From assembly GCF_035953295.1 (NCBI RefSeq), contig NZ_CP108370.1, positions 5,051,001-5,115,000 of the forward strand: DNA of 64,000 bases, written 5' to 3'. The notes under the pieces were generated by a model. That model did no database searches. It had not been told where the DNA came from and saw only the letters and a list, made by a program, of their open reading frames with translations. This DNA is from Streptomyces sp. NBC_01335. GTDB lineage: Bacteria > Actinomycetota > Actinomycetes > Streptomycetales > Streptomycetaceae. Position numbers and translations under genes: made by a program. This document shows, piece by piece, positions 15,980-26,470 of this stretch; position 1 is the first letter of the stretch; every line of letters starts with the position of its first letter.

Positions 15980-17467
15980 ATGTTCTTCACCTACCTCCGG
16001 CGCGAGCTGCGCCGCCGCAGAAAGGCGGCGCTCGTCGTCGCCTCGGGGCTCGCCCTCGGCATTGCGCTGGTCATCGTCGTCAGCTCGGTCACCGCCGGGA
16101 TGGGCAAGGCCCAGGACAAGGTCCTGGAATCGCTGTACGGCCTCGGCACGGACATGACCGTGACCAAGGCCGCCGCGGCCCAGGGCACCACGGGTGCCCA
16201 GGAGCGCCCGAAGTTCAACTTCGACGCCAAGGACAGCGACGACGACGCGACGCAGAGCACCGACCGCGTCATGGTCCAGGGCTTCCAGACCCTGGCCGAC
16301 TCCACCGTCACCAAGGTCGGACAGCAGTCCGGTGTGGCGACCGCGGTCGGCGGGCTGAGCCTGAACGTCATGAAGGTCGACGGCCAGTTCAAGCGCGGCG
16401 AGTTCAAGCAGGACAGCTCGTCCGGTGGCAACAGCGGCGGCCAGGGCGGCTACGGCGGCCAGGGCGGCGGCGCCCCGCAGGGCCGCGTCCAGGGCGGCGG
16501 CGCCTCCTTCGACGTCAACTCCTTCACCGTGTACGGCACCGACGTCGCGCACCAGGACCTCGGACCGCTGACCTCCTCCGAGATCACCAAGGGCCGTACC
16601 TTCAAGACCACCGAGACGAACGGCAAGGTCGCGATCGTCGACGCCTCCTACGCCAAGGAGAAGTCGCTCGCGGTCGACAAGACCGTCACCATCTCCGGCA
16701 CCAAGTTCACGATCATCGGTGTCTCCACCGCCAGCAGCGGTGACGCCGCCGCGAACGTCTACATCCCGCTCCAGCAGGCCCAGACGCTCTCGGACTCGAA
16801 GGCCAAGGTCACCACGGTCTACGTGAAGGCCAAGGACTCCACCGCCATCGACAGCGTCAAGTCGGCCATCCAGAAGAACATCTCGGGTACCACCGTCACC
16901 ACCTCCGCCGACCTGGCCGACACGGTCTCCGGCTCCCTCTCCACCGCCTCCGACCTGGCCTCCAGCGTCGGCAAGTGGCTCTCCATCGTCGTCCTGATCG
17001 CCGCCTTCGTGGTGGCGGGCCTGCTCACCTCCTCGGCGGTCAGCCGCCGCGTCCGCGAGTTCGGCACCCTGAAGGCGCTCGGCTGGAAGAGCGGCCGGGT
17101 CACCCGCCAGGTCGTCGGCGAGGCGCTCGTCAACGGCCTCATGGGCGGTGTCCTCGGCATCGCCGTCGGCCTGGCCGGTGCCTACATCGTCACCGCGATC
17201 AGCCCCACCCTCACCGCGGAGCTCGGCTCCTCCGGCGGCGGCGGCGGTGGCGGCGGCTTCGGCGGCATGGGCGGCGGCGGGATGGGCGGCCCCGGCCGTC
17301 AGGCCGCCGCGAAGACCCTGGACATCGCGCTGACCGCACCGGTCTCCCTCTCCACCATCGTGATCGCTGTCGTACTGGCCGTGGCGGGCGGGCTCATCGC
17401 CGGCGCGTTCGGCGGCTGGCGCGCCTCCCGGCTGCGCCCGGCCGACGCCCTGCGCCGCGTCGAGTAG
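15980..17467 (+). CDS. MacB/FtsX-type ABC transporter permease
   Basis: 495 residues. The N-terminal helix (LVVASGLALGIALVIVVSSV) is followed by a large extracytoplasmic domain of the MacB periplasmic-core type (about residues 40-325), with a Gly/Gln-rich insert at about 140-175. Three C-terminal helices follow (about 335-355, 385-410, 460-480). FGTLKALGWKSGRVTRQVV is the typical FtsX-domain coupling segment. A second Gly/Met-rich loop (GGGGGGGGFGGMGGGGMGG) lies between the last helices. The partner ATPase follows after 49 bases. Such pairs export peptides or lipoproteins or sense antibiotics; substrate unknown. Confidence 0.9.
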   Translation: MFFTYLRRELRRRRKAALVVASGLALGIALVIVVSSVTAGMGKAQDKVLESLYGLGTDMTVTKAAAAQGTTGAQERPKFNFDAKDSDDDATQSTDRVMVQGFQTLADSTVTKVGQQSGVATAVGGLSLNVMKVDGQFKRGEFKQDSSSGGNSGGQGGYGGQGGGAPQGRVQGGGASFDVNSFTVYGTDVAHQDLGPLTSSEITKGRTFKTTETNGKVAIVDASYAKEKSLAVDKTVTISGTKFTIIGVSTASSGDAAANVYIPLQQAQTLSDSKAKVTTVYVKAKDSTAIDSVKSAIQKNISGTTVTTSADLADTVSGSLSTASDLASSVGKWLSIVVLIAAFVVAGLLTSSAVSRRVREFGTLKALGWKSGRVTRQVVGEALVNGLMGGVLGIAVGLAGAYIVTAISPTLTAELGSSGGGGGGGGFGGMGGGGMGGPGRQAAAKTLDIALTAPVSLSTIVIAVVLAVAGGLIAGAFGGWRASRLRPADALRRVE

Positions 17468-17516
17468 TCACCGGCTCCACGACCTCAACTTCCGTACGTA
17501 CAGCAGGAGTCCACAC

Positions 17517-18200
17517 GTGTATCAGCTCAGAGGCGTCACCAAGCGCTACCTGCGGGGAAAGACCAAGGTCGACGCGCTCGCCGGGGTCGACCTGACCATC
17601 GAGGACGGTGGCCGGCTCGTCATCCAGGGCCCCACCGGCGGCGGCAAGTCCACCCTCCTCCAGATGCTCGGCGGTCTCGACCGGCCGACCGAGGGCACCA
17701 TCGAGCTCGACGGCGTCGACCTCGCCAAGCTCTCCGAGGCCAAGCTCACCAAGGTCCGGGCCGAGTCCATCGGCTTCGTCTTCCAGAGCTTCAACCTGAT
17801 CCCGACGCTCACCGCCGCCGAGAACGTCGAGACCGCCCTGGTCCCGCTCGGCATCAGCGCCAAGCTCCGCCGCGAGCGGGCCATCGAGGCGCTGGAGTCG
17901 GTCGGCCTCGGCGACCGCCCCACCCACCTGCCGAGCGAGATGTCCGGCGGGCAGCAGCAGCGCGTCGCGATCGCCCGCGCGCTCGTCAAGAAGCCCAAGG
18001 TGCTCCTCGCCGACGAGCCGACCGGCAACCTCGACGAGTCCATGCGTGACGAGATCATGACGCTGCTCGAAGGGCTCTGGAAGGAGCTGGGGCTGACCTT
18101 CGTCATGGTCACCCACGACAGCTCCCTCGCCCGCAAGGCCCCGCGCCTCGCCACCATCCGCAAGGGCAAGGTCACCATCACGGAGAACGCCTCCGCCTGA
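17517..18200 (+). CDS. ABC transporter ATP-binding protein (MacB/LolD type)
   Basis: 227 residues from a GTG with GCAGGAG upstream. Walker A is GPTGGGKST, signature MSGGQQQRVAIARALV, Walker B VLLADEPTGNLD, and the switch His is in FVMVTHDSS. The Q-loop reads FVFQSFNLIPTLTAAENV. These are the hallmarks of the MacB/LolD/FtsE class, which pairs with the FtsX-type permease encoded just upstream. A hairpin terminator follows, so the two genes form a complete operon. Confidence 0.94.
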   Translation: MYQLRGVTKRYLRGKTKVDALAGVDLTIEDGGRLVIQGPTGGGKSTLLQMLGGLDRPTEGTIELDGVDLAKLSEAKLTKVRAESIGFVFQSFNLIPTLTAAENVETALVPLGISAKLRRERAIEALESVGLGDRPTHLPSEMSGGQQQRVAIARALVKKPKVLLADEPTGNLDESMRDEIMTLLEGLWKELGLTFVMVTHDSSLARKAPRLATIRKGKVTITENASA

Positions 18201-18221
18201 TCCTGTCGCCCCGCACCACGA

Positions 18222-18253
18222 ACGCGCCGACCACCCCCGGGTGGCCGGCGCGT
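18222..18253 (+). terminator. Hairpin terminator after the ABC operon
   Basis: ACGCGCCG-A-CCACCC (18222-18236) pairs with GGGTGG-C-CGGCGCGT (18239-18253), with one mismatch and a very tight loop. Confidence 0.7.
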
Positions 18254-18265
18254 CCGTGTGCGCGG

Positions 18266-18315
18266 GCACGTTCCGTACGGCGGCACGTTCCGTACGTGGG
18301 GGGGCGTTCCGTGCG
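18266..18315 (+). repeat. Three direct repeats upstream of gdhA
   Basis: GCACGTTCCGTACG at 18266-18279 and 18283-18296, plus a degenerate copy (GGCGTTCCGTGCG) at 18303-18315, spaced about 17-20 bp. They lie just past the ABC operon terminator, 400 bases before gdhA. Function unknown; possibly a regulator-binding array. Confidence 0.55.
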
Positions 18316-18338
18316 GGGGCGGCCGGACGTCGCTCCGC

Positions 18339-18354
18339 TGTGATTCCGGTCACG
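18339..18354 (+). promoter_or_regulatory. Crp-type binding site upstream of gdhA
   Basis: TGTGATTCCGGTCACG matches the CRP consensus TGTGA-N6-TCACA in nine of ten fixed positions and the narrower S. coelicolor pattern GTG-N6-GNCAC exactly. It is about 360 bases upstream of the gdhA start. The rest of 18355-18710 contains no gene I can support. Confidence 0.6.
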
Positions 18355-18521
18355 TCGAGAGGTGTTCGTCCGGGTGGCGGCAAGACGGTGATCCTTCGGA
18401 ACCGTACGGCCGTTCGTCGGCCCGGTCCGCCCGGCACGACCGTCGCGCGGTGGCCACTATGTGGATGATCCGGAGGGTGCGCGCCTTCCGAGAGGACAAT
18501 TGAGCCATACACCGGTTCTGA

Positions 18522-20090
<1,569 letters not shown>

Positions 20091-20114
20091 CCTGACGGGT
20101 GACCGTTCTCGGCC

Positions 20115-20158
20115 GGGGGCCGGTTCCGTGCGTGCGGGTGCGCGTGGAACCGGCCCCC
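20115..20158 (+). terminator. gdhA terminator
   Basis: GGGGGCCGGTTCC (20115-20127) and GGAACCGGCCCCC (20146-20158), a 13-bp perfect stem with an 18-base loop. Confidence 0.8.
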
Positions 20159-20323
20159 GGTGCTCGGGCGGTGAGGCGGCGGGGCGGTGCTCGGGGGTGG
20201 TGTTTCTGGGCGGCGGGGCGGTGTTACGGGGCCCTGGGGTTGCGCTGTTTCTCCGTCAGCAGATCCGCCGAGGGCACAGCGCTGTACGCCCCACGGGCGC
20301 GGCGCCGCTTCTACGCTTGAACG

Positions 20324-20863
20324 ATGACGAACCGAGCGAGGGACACCAGCCCGTACGAACCCGGCCCGTACGAACCCAGCCCGTACGAACGCGGCCCGTA
20401 CGACGACCGGCAGGCGCGTGGGGCCGGGCGCGGCCTCACGCGTGGCGCCCGGGTGATACCCCTGCGGCCGGTCCCGGCGACCCCGGCTTCCGGGGCCCCG
20501 GCCTCCGCGCCCCCCGCCCCCCGGACTCCCGCATCGGCCGCGCCCCGGGAGCCGCTGCTGCGCGACCTCGTCGGCGAGGTGCTGCGGCAGGAACGCCTCT
20601 CCCAGGAGCGCACGCTGAAGGACGTCGCGGATTCGGCGCGGATCTCCTTCGCGTACCTCTCCGAGCTGGAGCGGGGCCGCAAGGAGGCATCCTCCGAGGT
20701 GCTCGCCTCCGCCGCGCACGCGCTGGGGCTCGGCCTCGCCGACGTGCTCGGCCGGGCGGCGTCGGAGCTGGCCCGCCGGAGCGCGTTCCGCGCGGCGGCC
20801 CGTGCGACCGGGCTCGTCCCCTCCCGCTCGATACCCAGGGCCCAGGTGCGGCTGGCCGCCTGA
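20324..20863 (+). CDS. ClgR/PopR-like XRE-family regulator ending in Leu-Ala-Ala
   Basis: 179 residues. The N-terminal 75 residues are low complexity, with a tandem Pro-Tyr-Glu repeat (PYEPGPYEPSPYERGPYDD) encoded by a 15-base DNA repeat. Residues about 78-150 form a helix-turn-helix matching ClgR and PopR: LLRDLVGEVLRQERLSQERT, DSARISFAYLSELERGRKEA and SSEVLASAAHALGLGLADVL. The protein ends in VRLAA. In S. lividans the C-terminal Ala-Ala of ClgR and PopR is a ClpP degradation signal (known), so this factor may be a Clp substrate too (inference). A -10-like TACGCT 7 bases before the ATG suggests a leaderless transcript. Confidence 0.85.
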   Translation: MTNRARDTSPYEPGPYEPSPYERGPYDDRQARGAGRGLTRGARVIPLRPVPATPASGAPASAPPAPRTPASAAPREPLLRDLVGEVLRQERLSQERTLKDVADSARISFAYLSELERGRKEASSEVLASAAHALGLGLADVLGRAASELARRSAFRAAARATGLVPSRSIPRAQVRLAA

Positions 20864-20969
20864 CGGGACGACGGCTCGTCGGCCTGCCGAGGACGGCCCG
20901 GGCTGCCCCGTAAAATCCCGTGGCGAGCGGGCACGGCGAGCGGGCACGGCGATCACGGGGGCGGGACAC

Positions 20970-21389
20970 ATGGAGCACGGCAACGGCACGGACGGCATAC
21001 CGGCGACGGACGGCATACCGGCGACGGCCGGGGGACCGGAGCCGGCACCGGCTCCGGGAGACACTTCCGCGCCCGCGCCCAGGAACCGGGCGGCGACGGT
21101 CAGCGGGTTCTTCGCGCTGGGCGCCGTCGGTGCCGTCGGGAACTTCGCCACCGGCATCGCGCTGATGAACCCGGCCGTCTTCATCGCCCTCGCGGTCCTG
21201 TGCGCGCTGATCGCCATCCCCGCCGGACACGTGGCCCGCTTCCGGGGCAAGCGCCTCGGCGGCGCCGGGCGCGGGGTCGCCCTGGTGTCCATCCTGACAG
21301 GCTGGCTGGTGCTGCTCCTCTGCCTGCTCGGGGTGCTGGCCCTCGTCGGCCTCGTCGCCGGCTTCGCCGCGCTCACCGGCGCCACCTGA
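20970..21389 (+). CDS. DUF4190-like small membrane protein
   Basis: 139 residues. The first 40 are Gly/Pro/Thr-rich and disordered, with a short repeat (TDGIPATDGIPAT). A two-unit membrane region follows (about residues 48-90 and 105-137), with the conserved polar centre IAIPAGHVARFRGKRLGGAGRG and LVSILTGWLVLLL, the pattern of DUF4190-type proteins. Function unknown. It follows the ClgR-like gene on the same strand and is separated from msrA by a hairpin. Confidence 0.7.
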   Translation: MEHGNGTDGIPATDGIPATAGGPEPAPAPGDTSAPAPRNRAATVSGFFALGAVGAVGNFATGIALMNPAVFIALAVLCALIAIPAGHVARFRGKRLGGAGRGVALVSILTGWLVLLLCLLGVLALVGLVAGFAALTGAT

Positions 21390-21418
21390 TCCGTCCAGGG
21401 CGCCCCGCCCGGAACGGC

Positions 21419-21451
21419 GGCGAGGGACGCCCGTGGTGGACGCCCCTCGCC
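21419..21451. terminator. Hairpin between the DUF4190-like gene and msrA
   Basis: GGCGAGGG (21419-21426) and CCCTCGCC (21444-21451), 8 bp, between convergent genes. Confidence 0.55.
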
Positions 21452-21506
21452 GAGGTGTTCTGTCGTGCCGGACCCGGGTTCGCCCCTGGGCCCGGCACGG
21501 TTCGGA

Positions 21507-22169
21507 TCAGCTGCCCGCGCGGGCCACGCCGATCGGGCAGGAGACTCCGGTGCCGCCGATGCCGCAGTAGCCGCCCGGGTTCTTCTCCAGGTACTGCTGG
21601 TGGTAGCCCTCGGCCGGCCAGAAGGTGCGGCCCTCGGCGGGCAGGACCTCGGTGGTGATGTCGCCGTATCCGGAGCCCGTCAGGACCTTCTGGTACGCCT
21701 CGCGCGAGGCGGCGGCGGCCTCGGCCTGCCCGGCGGAGTGGGTGTAGAGCGCCGAGCGGTACTGCGTACCGACGTCATTGCCCTGGCGGAAGCCCTGGGT
21801 CGGGTTGTGCGACTCCCAGAACAGTTTCAGCAGCTCGGTGTAGGGGACGACCTCGGGGTCGAAGACCACGCGGACCGCCTCCGTGTGACCGGTCTGGCCG
21901 GAGCAGGTCTCCTCGTACGTGGGGTTCTCGGTGTAGCCGCCCTGGTAGCCGACGAGCGTCGTCCAGACGCCCTCCGTCTGCCAGAACTTGCGCTCGGCTC
22001 CCCAGAAACAGCCCAGCGCGAAGTCGGCGACCTCCAGGCCCTCCGGGTACGGCCCCTGCAGCGGGTTGCCGAGCACGATGTGGCGGTCGGGCACCGTGAA
22101 CGTCGGGGTCGGGCTGCCCTTCAGGGCCTGCTCGGGGGTGGGGAGCACGGGCGTACGGCCGAACAACAT
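21507..22169 (-). CDS. msrA: Peptide-methionine (S)-S-oxide reductase
   Basis: 220 residues. The active site is [13 protein letters not shown] with the catalytic Cys. [28 protein letters not shown] core residues are present (split here: [10 protein letters not shown] and [11 protein letters not shown]), and resolving cysteines lie near the C-terminus ([16 protein letters not shown]). The ATG has a perfect AAGGAGG upstream. MsrA repairs oxidised methionine in proteins. It is the last of four leftward genes, downstream of two paralogous membrane-anchored proteins and an M48 protease, and is only 88 bases from the nearest of them. Confidence 0.96.
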   Translation of the reverse strand: MLFGRTPVLPTPEQALKGSPTPTFTVPDRHIVLGNPLQGPYPEGLEVADFALGCFWGAERKFWQTEGVWTTLVGYQGGYTENPTYEETCSGQTGHTEAVRVVFDPEVVPYTELLKLFWESHNPTQGFRQGNDVGTQYRSALYTHSAGQAEAAAASREAYQKVLTGSGYGDITTEVLPAEGRTFWPAEGYHQQYLEKNPGGYCGIGGTGVSCPIGVARAGS

Positions 22170-22257
22170 GATCGGTCCTCCTTCTGCGGGGCGGTATGGG
22201 GACAACGCCTGCGTACCGCCCCGCATTCCTCGCGGGAGGCCGGGTCGGGAGGCCAGG

Positions 22258-23382
22258 TCAGGAGGCCTTCGCCACCGCCTTCACGGACAGGTCGCGCAGG
22301 TGGCAGTAGAGCCTGGCCGGATCCCCGTCGTACGACCACGGCAGCGAGCCGACGTACCCGTCCACGAGCGTGAACTGCTCCACCGCCTCCGCGTCGCGGT
22401 CCTGGAACGAGAGGAAGTAGGCCAGCACGTGGCGGACCTCCGCCAGACGCGGGTGGTCGGGGTCGGCGGCGGCGGCGTCCGCGAGTGCGGCGTCCACGAG
22501 CGCGAGCACCTCGGGCGTCTTCGTGAAGTCGCCGTCGGAGGTGTCGTCGTGCTCGAAGTGAGCGATCAGCGGGAACACCTTCAGCAGGCTGCCCAGCGGA
22601 GCTTTCGCGGCGGTCTCGGCGGCGAAGGCGTGGGCCAGCTCCTTTGATCCGCGCCACTTCTTGCACCAGTACTGGAGCGCCGAGAAATGCGCCTCGTAGT
22701 GGTGCGGCGCACGGGCCGTGATCTCCGCCCAGAGCCGGTCCATCTCCGCATGCGGGTAGCCCAGCCCGAGACCGGTCCAGATCTCGGTGATGTACGGGGT
22801 GGGGTCGGCGGGGTTCAGCTCGGCGGCGCGGGCCATCTCCTCGCGGGAGCGGGCCAGGACGGTGTGGAACCCCTGGAACTGCTCGCTCGTCGTGGACGTG
22901 GCCCGCTTCGCGCCCCGGATGTTCCAGGCCAGCGAGACGGTGCTGCGCGCCCGCACCACCGCCGCGTCCGGGTCGTCGGGGCGCGCGGTCTCCCAGGCCA
23001 GCAGCCAGGCGTCGTCCTCCGCCGCCTTGTCACCCAGCGTGTACGCGAACCCGGAGCGGCGCTCCCAGTCCTTGGCCTCGGCCGTCTGCCGCATCAGCTC
23101 GGCGGCAGGCTTCCAGTCACCGGCCACCGCGGCGGTGAGCGCGGCGGTCACCACCTCGGGCTCCGGGCCGGGCGCGGTCTTGTCCAGCCGGTCGCGGGGG
23201 AGCAGGCCGAGCGCCGCACACTCCTCGGGCAGCTCGTACGCGTCGCCGTTCGCGTCGTTCTCGGAGGTCCCCTCCCGCCAGCCCTCGACGGCCCCCGACA
23301 CGATCGCCTTGAGGAAGTAGCCCACGATGGCCAGGACGATGAGGGCGATGGGGGTCAGGACGACCCAGAGCAATATGGTCAC
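22258..23382 (-). CDS. Membrane-anchored helical-repeat protein (paralogue of 25297-26403)
   Basis: 374 residues from a GTG. One N-terminal transmembrane helix ([20 protein letters not shown]) is followed by an acidic linker and a long, mostly helical domain (about residues 60-365) resembling tetratricopeptide-like repeats. Motifs shared with the second paralogue upstream are [32 protein letters not shown] and DGYVGSLPW. It starts 70 bases after the M48 protease gene, which it may serve as a partner (inference). I do not recognise a named family with certainty. Confidence 0.75.
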   Translation of the reverse strand: MTILLWVVLTPIALIVLAIVGYFLKAIVSGAVEGWREGTSENDANGDAYELPEECAALGLLPRDRLDKTAPGPEPEVVTAALTAAVAGDWKPAAELMRQTAEAKDWERRSGFAYTLGDKAAEDDAWLLAWETARPDDPDAAVVRARSTVSLAWNIRGAKRATSTTSEQFQGFHTVLARSREEMARAAELNPADPTPYITEIWTGLGLGYPHAEMDRLWAEITARAPHHYEAHFSALQYWCKKWRGSKELAHAFAAETAAKAPLGSLLKVFPLIAHFEHDDTSDGDFTKTPEVLALVDAALADAAAADPDHPRLAEVRHVLAYFLSFQDRDAEAVEQFTLVDGYVGSLPWSYDGDPARLYCHLRDLSVKAVAKAS

Positions 23383-23452
23383 GTCGTGTCTCTCTGTGAA
23401 TCCGTGCGGTGGTGAACAGTGCGGAGTCGTGTGTGCGCTCTTCCGCCAGGGC

Positions 23453-25108
23453 TCACGCGGCGGAGCCGGGGGCCGGCGAGTCCGGCGAGTCCGGGGAGGT
23501 CGTGACGGGTGCGACCAGCGCGCGCAGCGCGGCCGTCTCGGGGACGTCGGCCACCGCCGCTTCCACAGCGGCCTCGACATCGGGCTCGGTGCCGTCCGGA
23601 AGCGGGACGACACGCGGCGCGGCCGGCTCCGACCAGGAGAACTCCCAGGTCAGGCGGGATTCGGCGGAGAGCTCCGCCAGTGCCATCGCCTTCACCCCGC
23701 CGAGGAGTGAGGGCCGCGCGAACTCGCGGAACGCGCGCCCCTTGGCGGCGGCGGCCTGCTCGGAGAGCGGCAGCCGCTGCGCGAGCTTCCAGAGCTGACC
23801 GTCCTCGATCACCTTCAGCAGCGCACCGAGCGTCGGCGGCGCCTGCGTGTACATGGCCAGCGCGCGGTGCACGGGGGAGTCCGCCGAGCGCAGCCGCGCG
23901 TCCATGGACGCGTCCAGCAGCTCCTGCCAGCCGGCCGCGCGGGGCAGCGAGCGCACCTTCTCGACCAGCACCACGTCCTCCAGTGCCGCCAGCGTCCGGT
24001 TCATGTCGGCGAGCAGCCCGGACGCGGCGCCCTTGCCCTCGTCGGTGCGGCCGTCGGGGGCCAGCGACTCGATGCGGCGCACGCGCTCCTGGATCGGCGG
24101 GTGCGAGTCGTAGCGGGAGACGGCCTCGGCGGGCAGCTCGGCGCGCATCGAGGCGAGTTCCAGTTCGCGCGCCGTCAGCATCCGGCCGAAGCCGCCGAAC
24201 ACCTCGCCGCGCGGCGGCATCAGATCCGCGGGCAGCCCGAGCGTCGCGTACCGGTCGAGGTAGAAGTCGTGGGCGGCGCTCAGCCCGGGGATCTCGCGCA
24301 GCGCCGACGCGGTCGCGTCGCGCCCCGTGATCCGGGCCGCCGCCGCGTCCGCCGCGAACTCCTGGCGGCGGGCACCCGCGAGCGTCGCCCAGAAGTAGAA
24401 CCGGGCGTACAGGCCGTACACCTTCGACATCGCGCGGAAGCTGATGCCCGCCCGGCCCGGGTCGACGTCCTTGGGCCGCTTGCCCTTGGCGACGGCGCGG
24501 TCGGACTTCTCCTGCAGCCGCGCGCGTTCGCGGTCCGCCGTCCGGCCGGCGCGCTCCTCGAACCGCGCGATGGTACGCAGCACCTGGGCGCGGCCCCGGA
24601 CGGTGATCCCGGCCAGCCGGGTGTCGGCGTGCGAGTAGTGGCCCAGCTCGTGGGCGAGCACCGAGCGGAGCTGCGCCTCGCTGAGCCCCTGAACGAGCGG
24701 GACGCCGAGGTAGAGGGCGCGCGGGCCGGGCAGCATGCCGAGGAAGCGGGAGCGCTCGGAGACGGCGGCGTTGACGTCGCCGGTGAGCACGATCCGGGAC
24801 GGGGCCCGGGTCTGGACGGCGTCGGCGAGCTCGCGCACCGTACGCCAGAGCGCCGGCTCGTCGGCCTCGGAGACCTCCAGCCCGGGAGGTTCCTCGCCTT
24901 CCGGTGTCCGGAGCATCAGGAAGCCCTGGACGATCGGCAGCGCCACGACCACCGAGAGGACGTACAGCTTCAGCAGGTTCGGGCCGCGCAGGCCGACCTG
25001 GGTGAGGGACACGTCGACGGCGAGGATCGCCGCGAGGAGCAGCAGCCCGAAGACGTAGAAGCCGGCGAGCAGGACGAGGGCGCGCAGCGCGCGCAGGGTT
25101 GCGCCCAC
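23453..25108 (-). CDS. M48-family membrane zinc metalloprotease
   Basis: 551 residues from a GTG (GGGGGGAACC upstream). Two N-terminal transmembrane helices (about 10-32 and 45-66) precede the protease domain, with the zinc motif HELGH at 153-157 and a likely third ligand Glu in RRQEFAADAAAARITG. SHPPIQERVRRIESL is the conserved C-terminal M48 block. The layout is like HtpX/Ste24-type proteases. About 200 further residues are Ala/Glu-rich and helical, ending in a Ser/Pro/Asp tail. Two paralogous membrane-anchored proteins flank it in the same orientation, then msrA. The combination suggests membrane-protein quality control (inference). Confidence 0.88.
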   Translation of the reverse strand: MGATLRALRALVLLAGFYVFGLLLLAAILAVDVSLTQVGLRGPNLLKLYVLSVVVALPIVQGFLMLRTPEGEEPPGLEVSEADEPALWRTVRELADAVQTRAPSRIVLTGDVNAAVSERSRFLGMLPGPRALYLGVPLVQGLSEAQLRSVLAHELGHYSHADTRLAGITVRGRAQVLRTIARFEERAGRTADRERARLQEKSDRAVAKGKRPKDVDPGRAGISFRAMSKVYGLYARFYFWATLAGARRQEFAADAAAARITGRDATASALREIPGLSAAHDFYLDRYATLGLPADLMPPRGEVFGGFGRMLTARELELASMRAELPAEAVSRYDSHPPIQERVRRIESLAPDGRTDEGKGAASGLLADMNRTLAALEDVVLVEKVRSLPRAAGWQELLDASMDARLRSADSPVHRALAMYTQAPPTLGALLKVIEDGQLWKLAQRLPLSEQAAAAKGRAFREFARPSLLGGVKAMALAELSAESRLTWEFSWSEPAAPRVVPLPDGTEPDVEAAVEAAVADVPETAALRALVAPVTTSPDSPDSPAPGSAA

Positions 25109-25296
25109 GGAATGGTTCCCCCCACGGGAATCAGGCAACAGCAGATGGATGTGACAGACCACGAACAACGACAAAGTGCGAGGTCAAAAGGTTGTGGGGG
25201 GTGATCGGATCGTGTCCCACCGGTGACCTGGCGGGCGCGAGGGACCCAGGGGGCGCGTCAGCCCCGGTGCGACGGCGGTCGCTGTCCGAGGGGTAG

Positions 25297-26403
25297 CTAT
25301 CCGAGCAGTCGCGCCGGGCTGCCGCCGTTCGCCTCGTAACCGGCCACCGCGAGCGCGCGGTAGACCGCGTACGTGCCGGCCGGGTCCGCGTCCTCGGTCC
25401 AGGGCAGCGCCCCGACGTACCCGTCGATGCGGACGAACTGGTGCATCGCCTCGGACCAGCGCTCCATCCGGACCAGGAACAGCACCAGCAGATGCCGGAC
25501 ATGGGCGAGCGTCGGGTCGTCCTGGCGCGCCGAGTGCACCGCGAACATCGCCCCCTCGACGGCCTTCGTCACCGCCGCGCTCCGGTAGAAGCTCGGCGTC
25601 AGGTTCACCTCGGGCAGGTTGTCGTAGAGCGAGAACAGCGGCAGCGCGGCGAGGAGCGACCCCTGCGGGGCGCGCGCGGCGGCGGAGGTGGCGAACCGGT
25701 CGGCCAGTTCGCGCGAGCCGTGCCACTTCGAGGACCAGTAGTGCAGTGCCGCCAGATGCGCGCCGAAGTGCGCCGGGGCGCGGTCGAGGACCTCCGCCCA
25801 GAGCCGGTCGAACTCCTCGGGGGCGTACCCCAGTCCACGCGCCACCGCCAGGTGCGTGAGGTACGGAACGGGGTCGCCCGGAGCGAGCGCCGACGCCTCA
25901 CCGGCGACCGTGCGCGCCTCGTCCAGCAGCACCCGGAAGTCCTCGCTGCCCACCGCGGAGGACCGCCACGCCCGCTGCACCAGGAACTCCGCGTGCACCT
26001 CCGCCGCACCCGGATCCTGGGGCGCCTCGGCACGCCACGAGCGCAGCCAGGCACCGCCCACGCCGGGCCGCTCACCGAGTTCGAGCGCGGCTGCCCCTGC
26101 GAACGCCTGTACCCGCTGCCACCGGATCTCGCCCTCCTCCGGCGTACCGGCGAGCAGTTGGGCCGCCGCACGCCACTCCTGGGTGGCCTGCACCACGTGG
26201 AGCACGTCGGCCAGGTCCTGGTCCGGGCCGGGCAGCCGCACGTCCAGCGACTCCTGCCGCAGGAAGCCGTACGTCTCCGGGTCGGCCGCGTCCGGCGAAC
26301 CGGGCGTCGCGAGCTGGATGCCGCCGCCCCGGCGGCGCCACAGCAACGGCCCCAGCACCGCTGTGATCATGCAGAGCGCGAGCAGCAACCACAGAATCTC
26401 CAT
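25297..26403 (-). CDS. Membrane-anchored helical-repeat protein (first paralogue)
   Basis: 368 residues. A single N-terminal transmembrane helix (MEILWLLLALCMITAVLGPL) is followed by an RRRGGG stop-transfer and a helical domain similar to the product of 22258-23382. Shared blocks are APAHFGAHLAALHYWSSKWH, GSRELADRFA, APQGSLLAALPLF and RIDGYVGALPW. It is the first of four leftward genes, followed after 188 bases by the M48 protease gene, and divergent from metB with 67 bases between. The two paralogues plus protease look like a conserved unit; the biochemical role is unknown. Confidence 0.75.
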   Translation of the reverse strand: MEILWLLLALCMITAVLGPLLWRRRGGGIQLATPGSPDAADPETYGFLRQESLDVRLPGPDQDLADVLHVVQATQEWRAAAQLLAGTPEEGEIRWQRVQAFAGAAALELGERPGVGGAWLRSWRAEAPQDPGAAEVHAEFLVQRAWRSSAVGSEDFRVLLDEARTVAGEASALAPGDPVPYLTHLAVARGLGYAPEEFDRLWAEVLDRAPAHFGAHLAALHYWSSKWHGSRELADRFATSAAARAPQGSLLAALPLFSLYDNLPEVNLTPSFYRSAAVTKAVEGAMFAVHSARQDDPTLAHVRHLLVLFLVRMERWSEAMHQFVRIDGYVGALPWTEDADPAGTYAVYRALAVAGYEANGGSPARLLG

Positions 26404-26470
26404 GGACCCATTGTCCCCGTACGGCCGAGCGTCCGGTGCGGGCCCTCGCGACGAACTACGCTCGGGCCTC

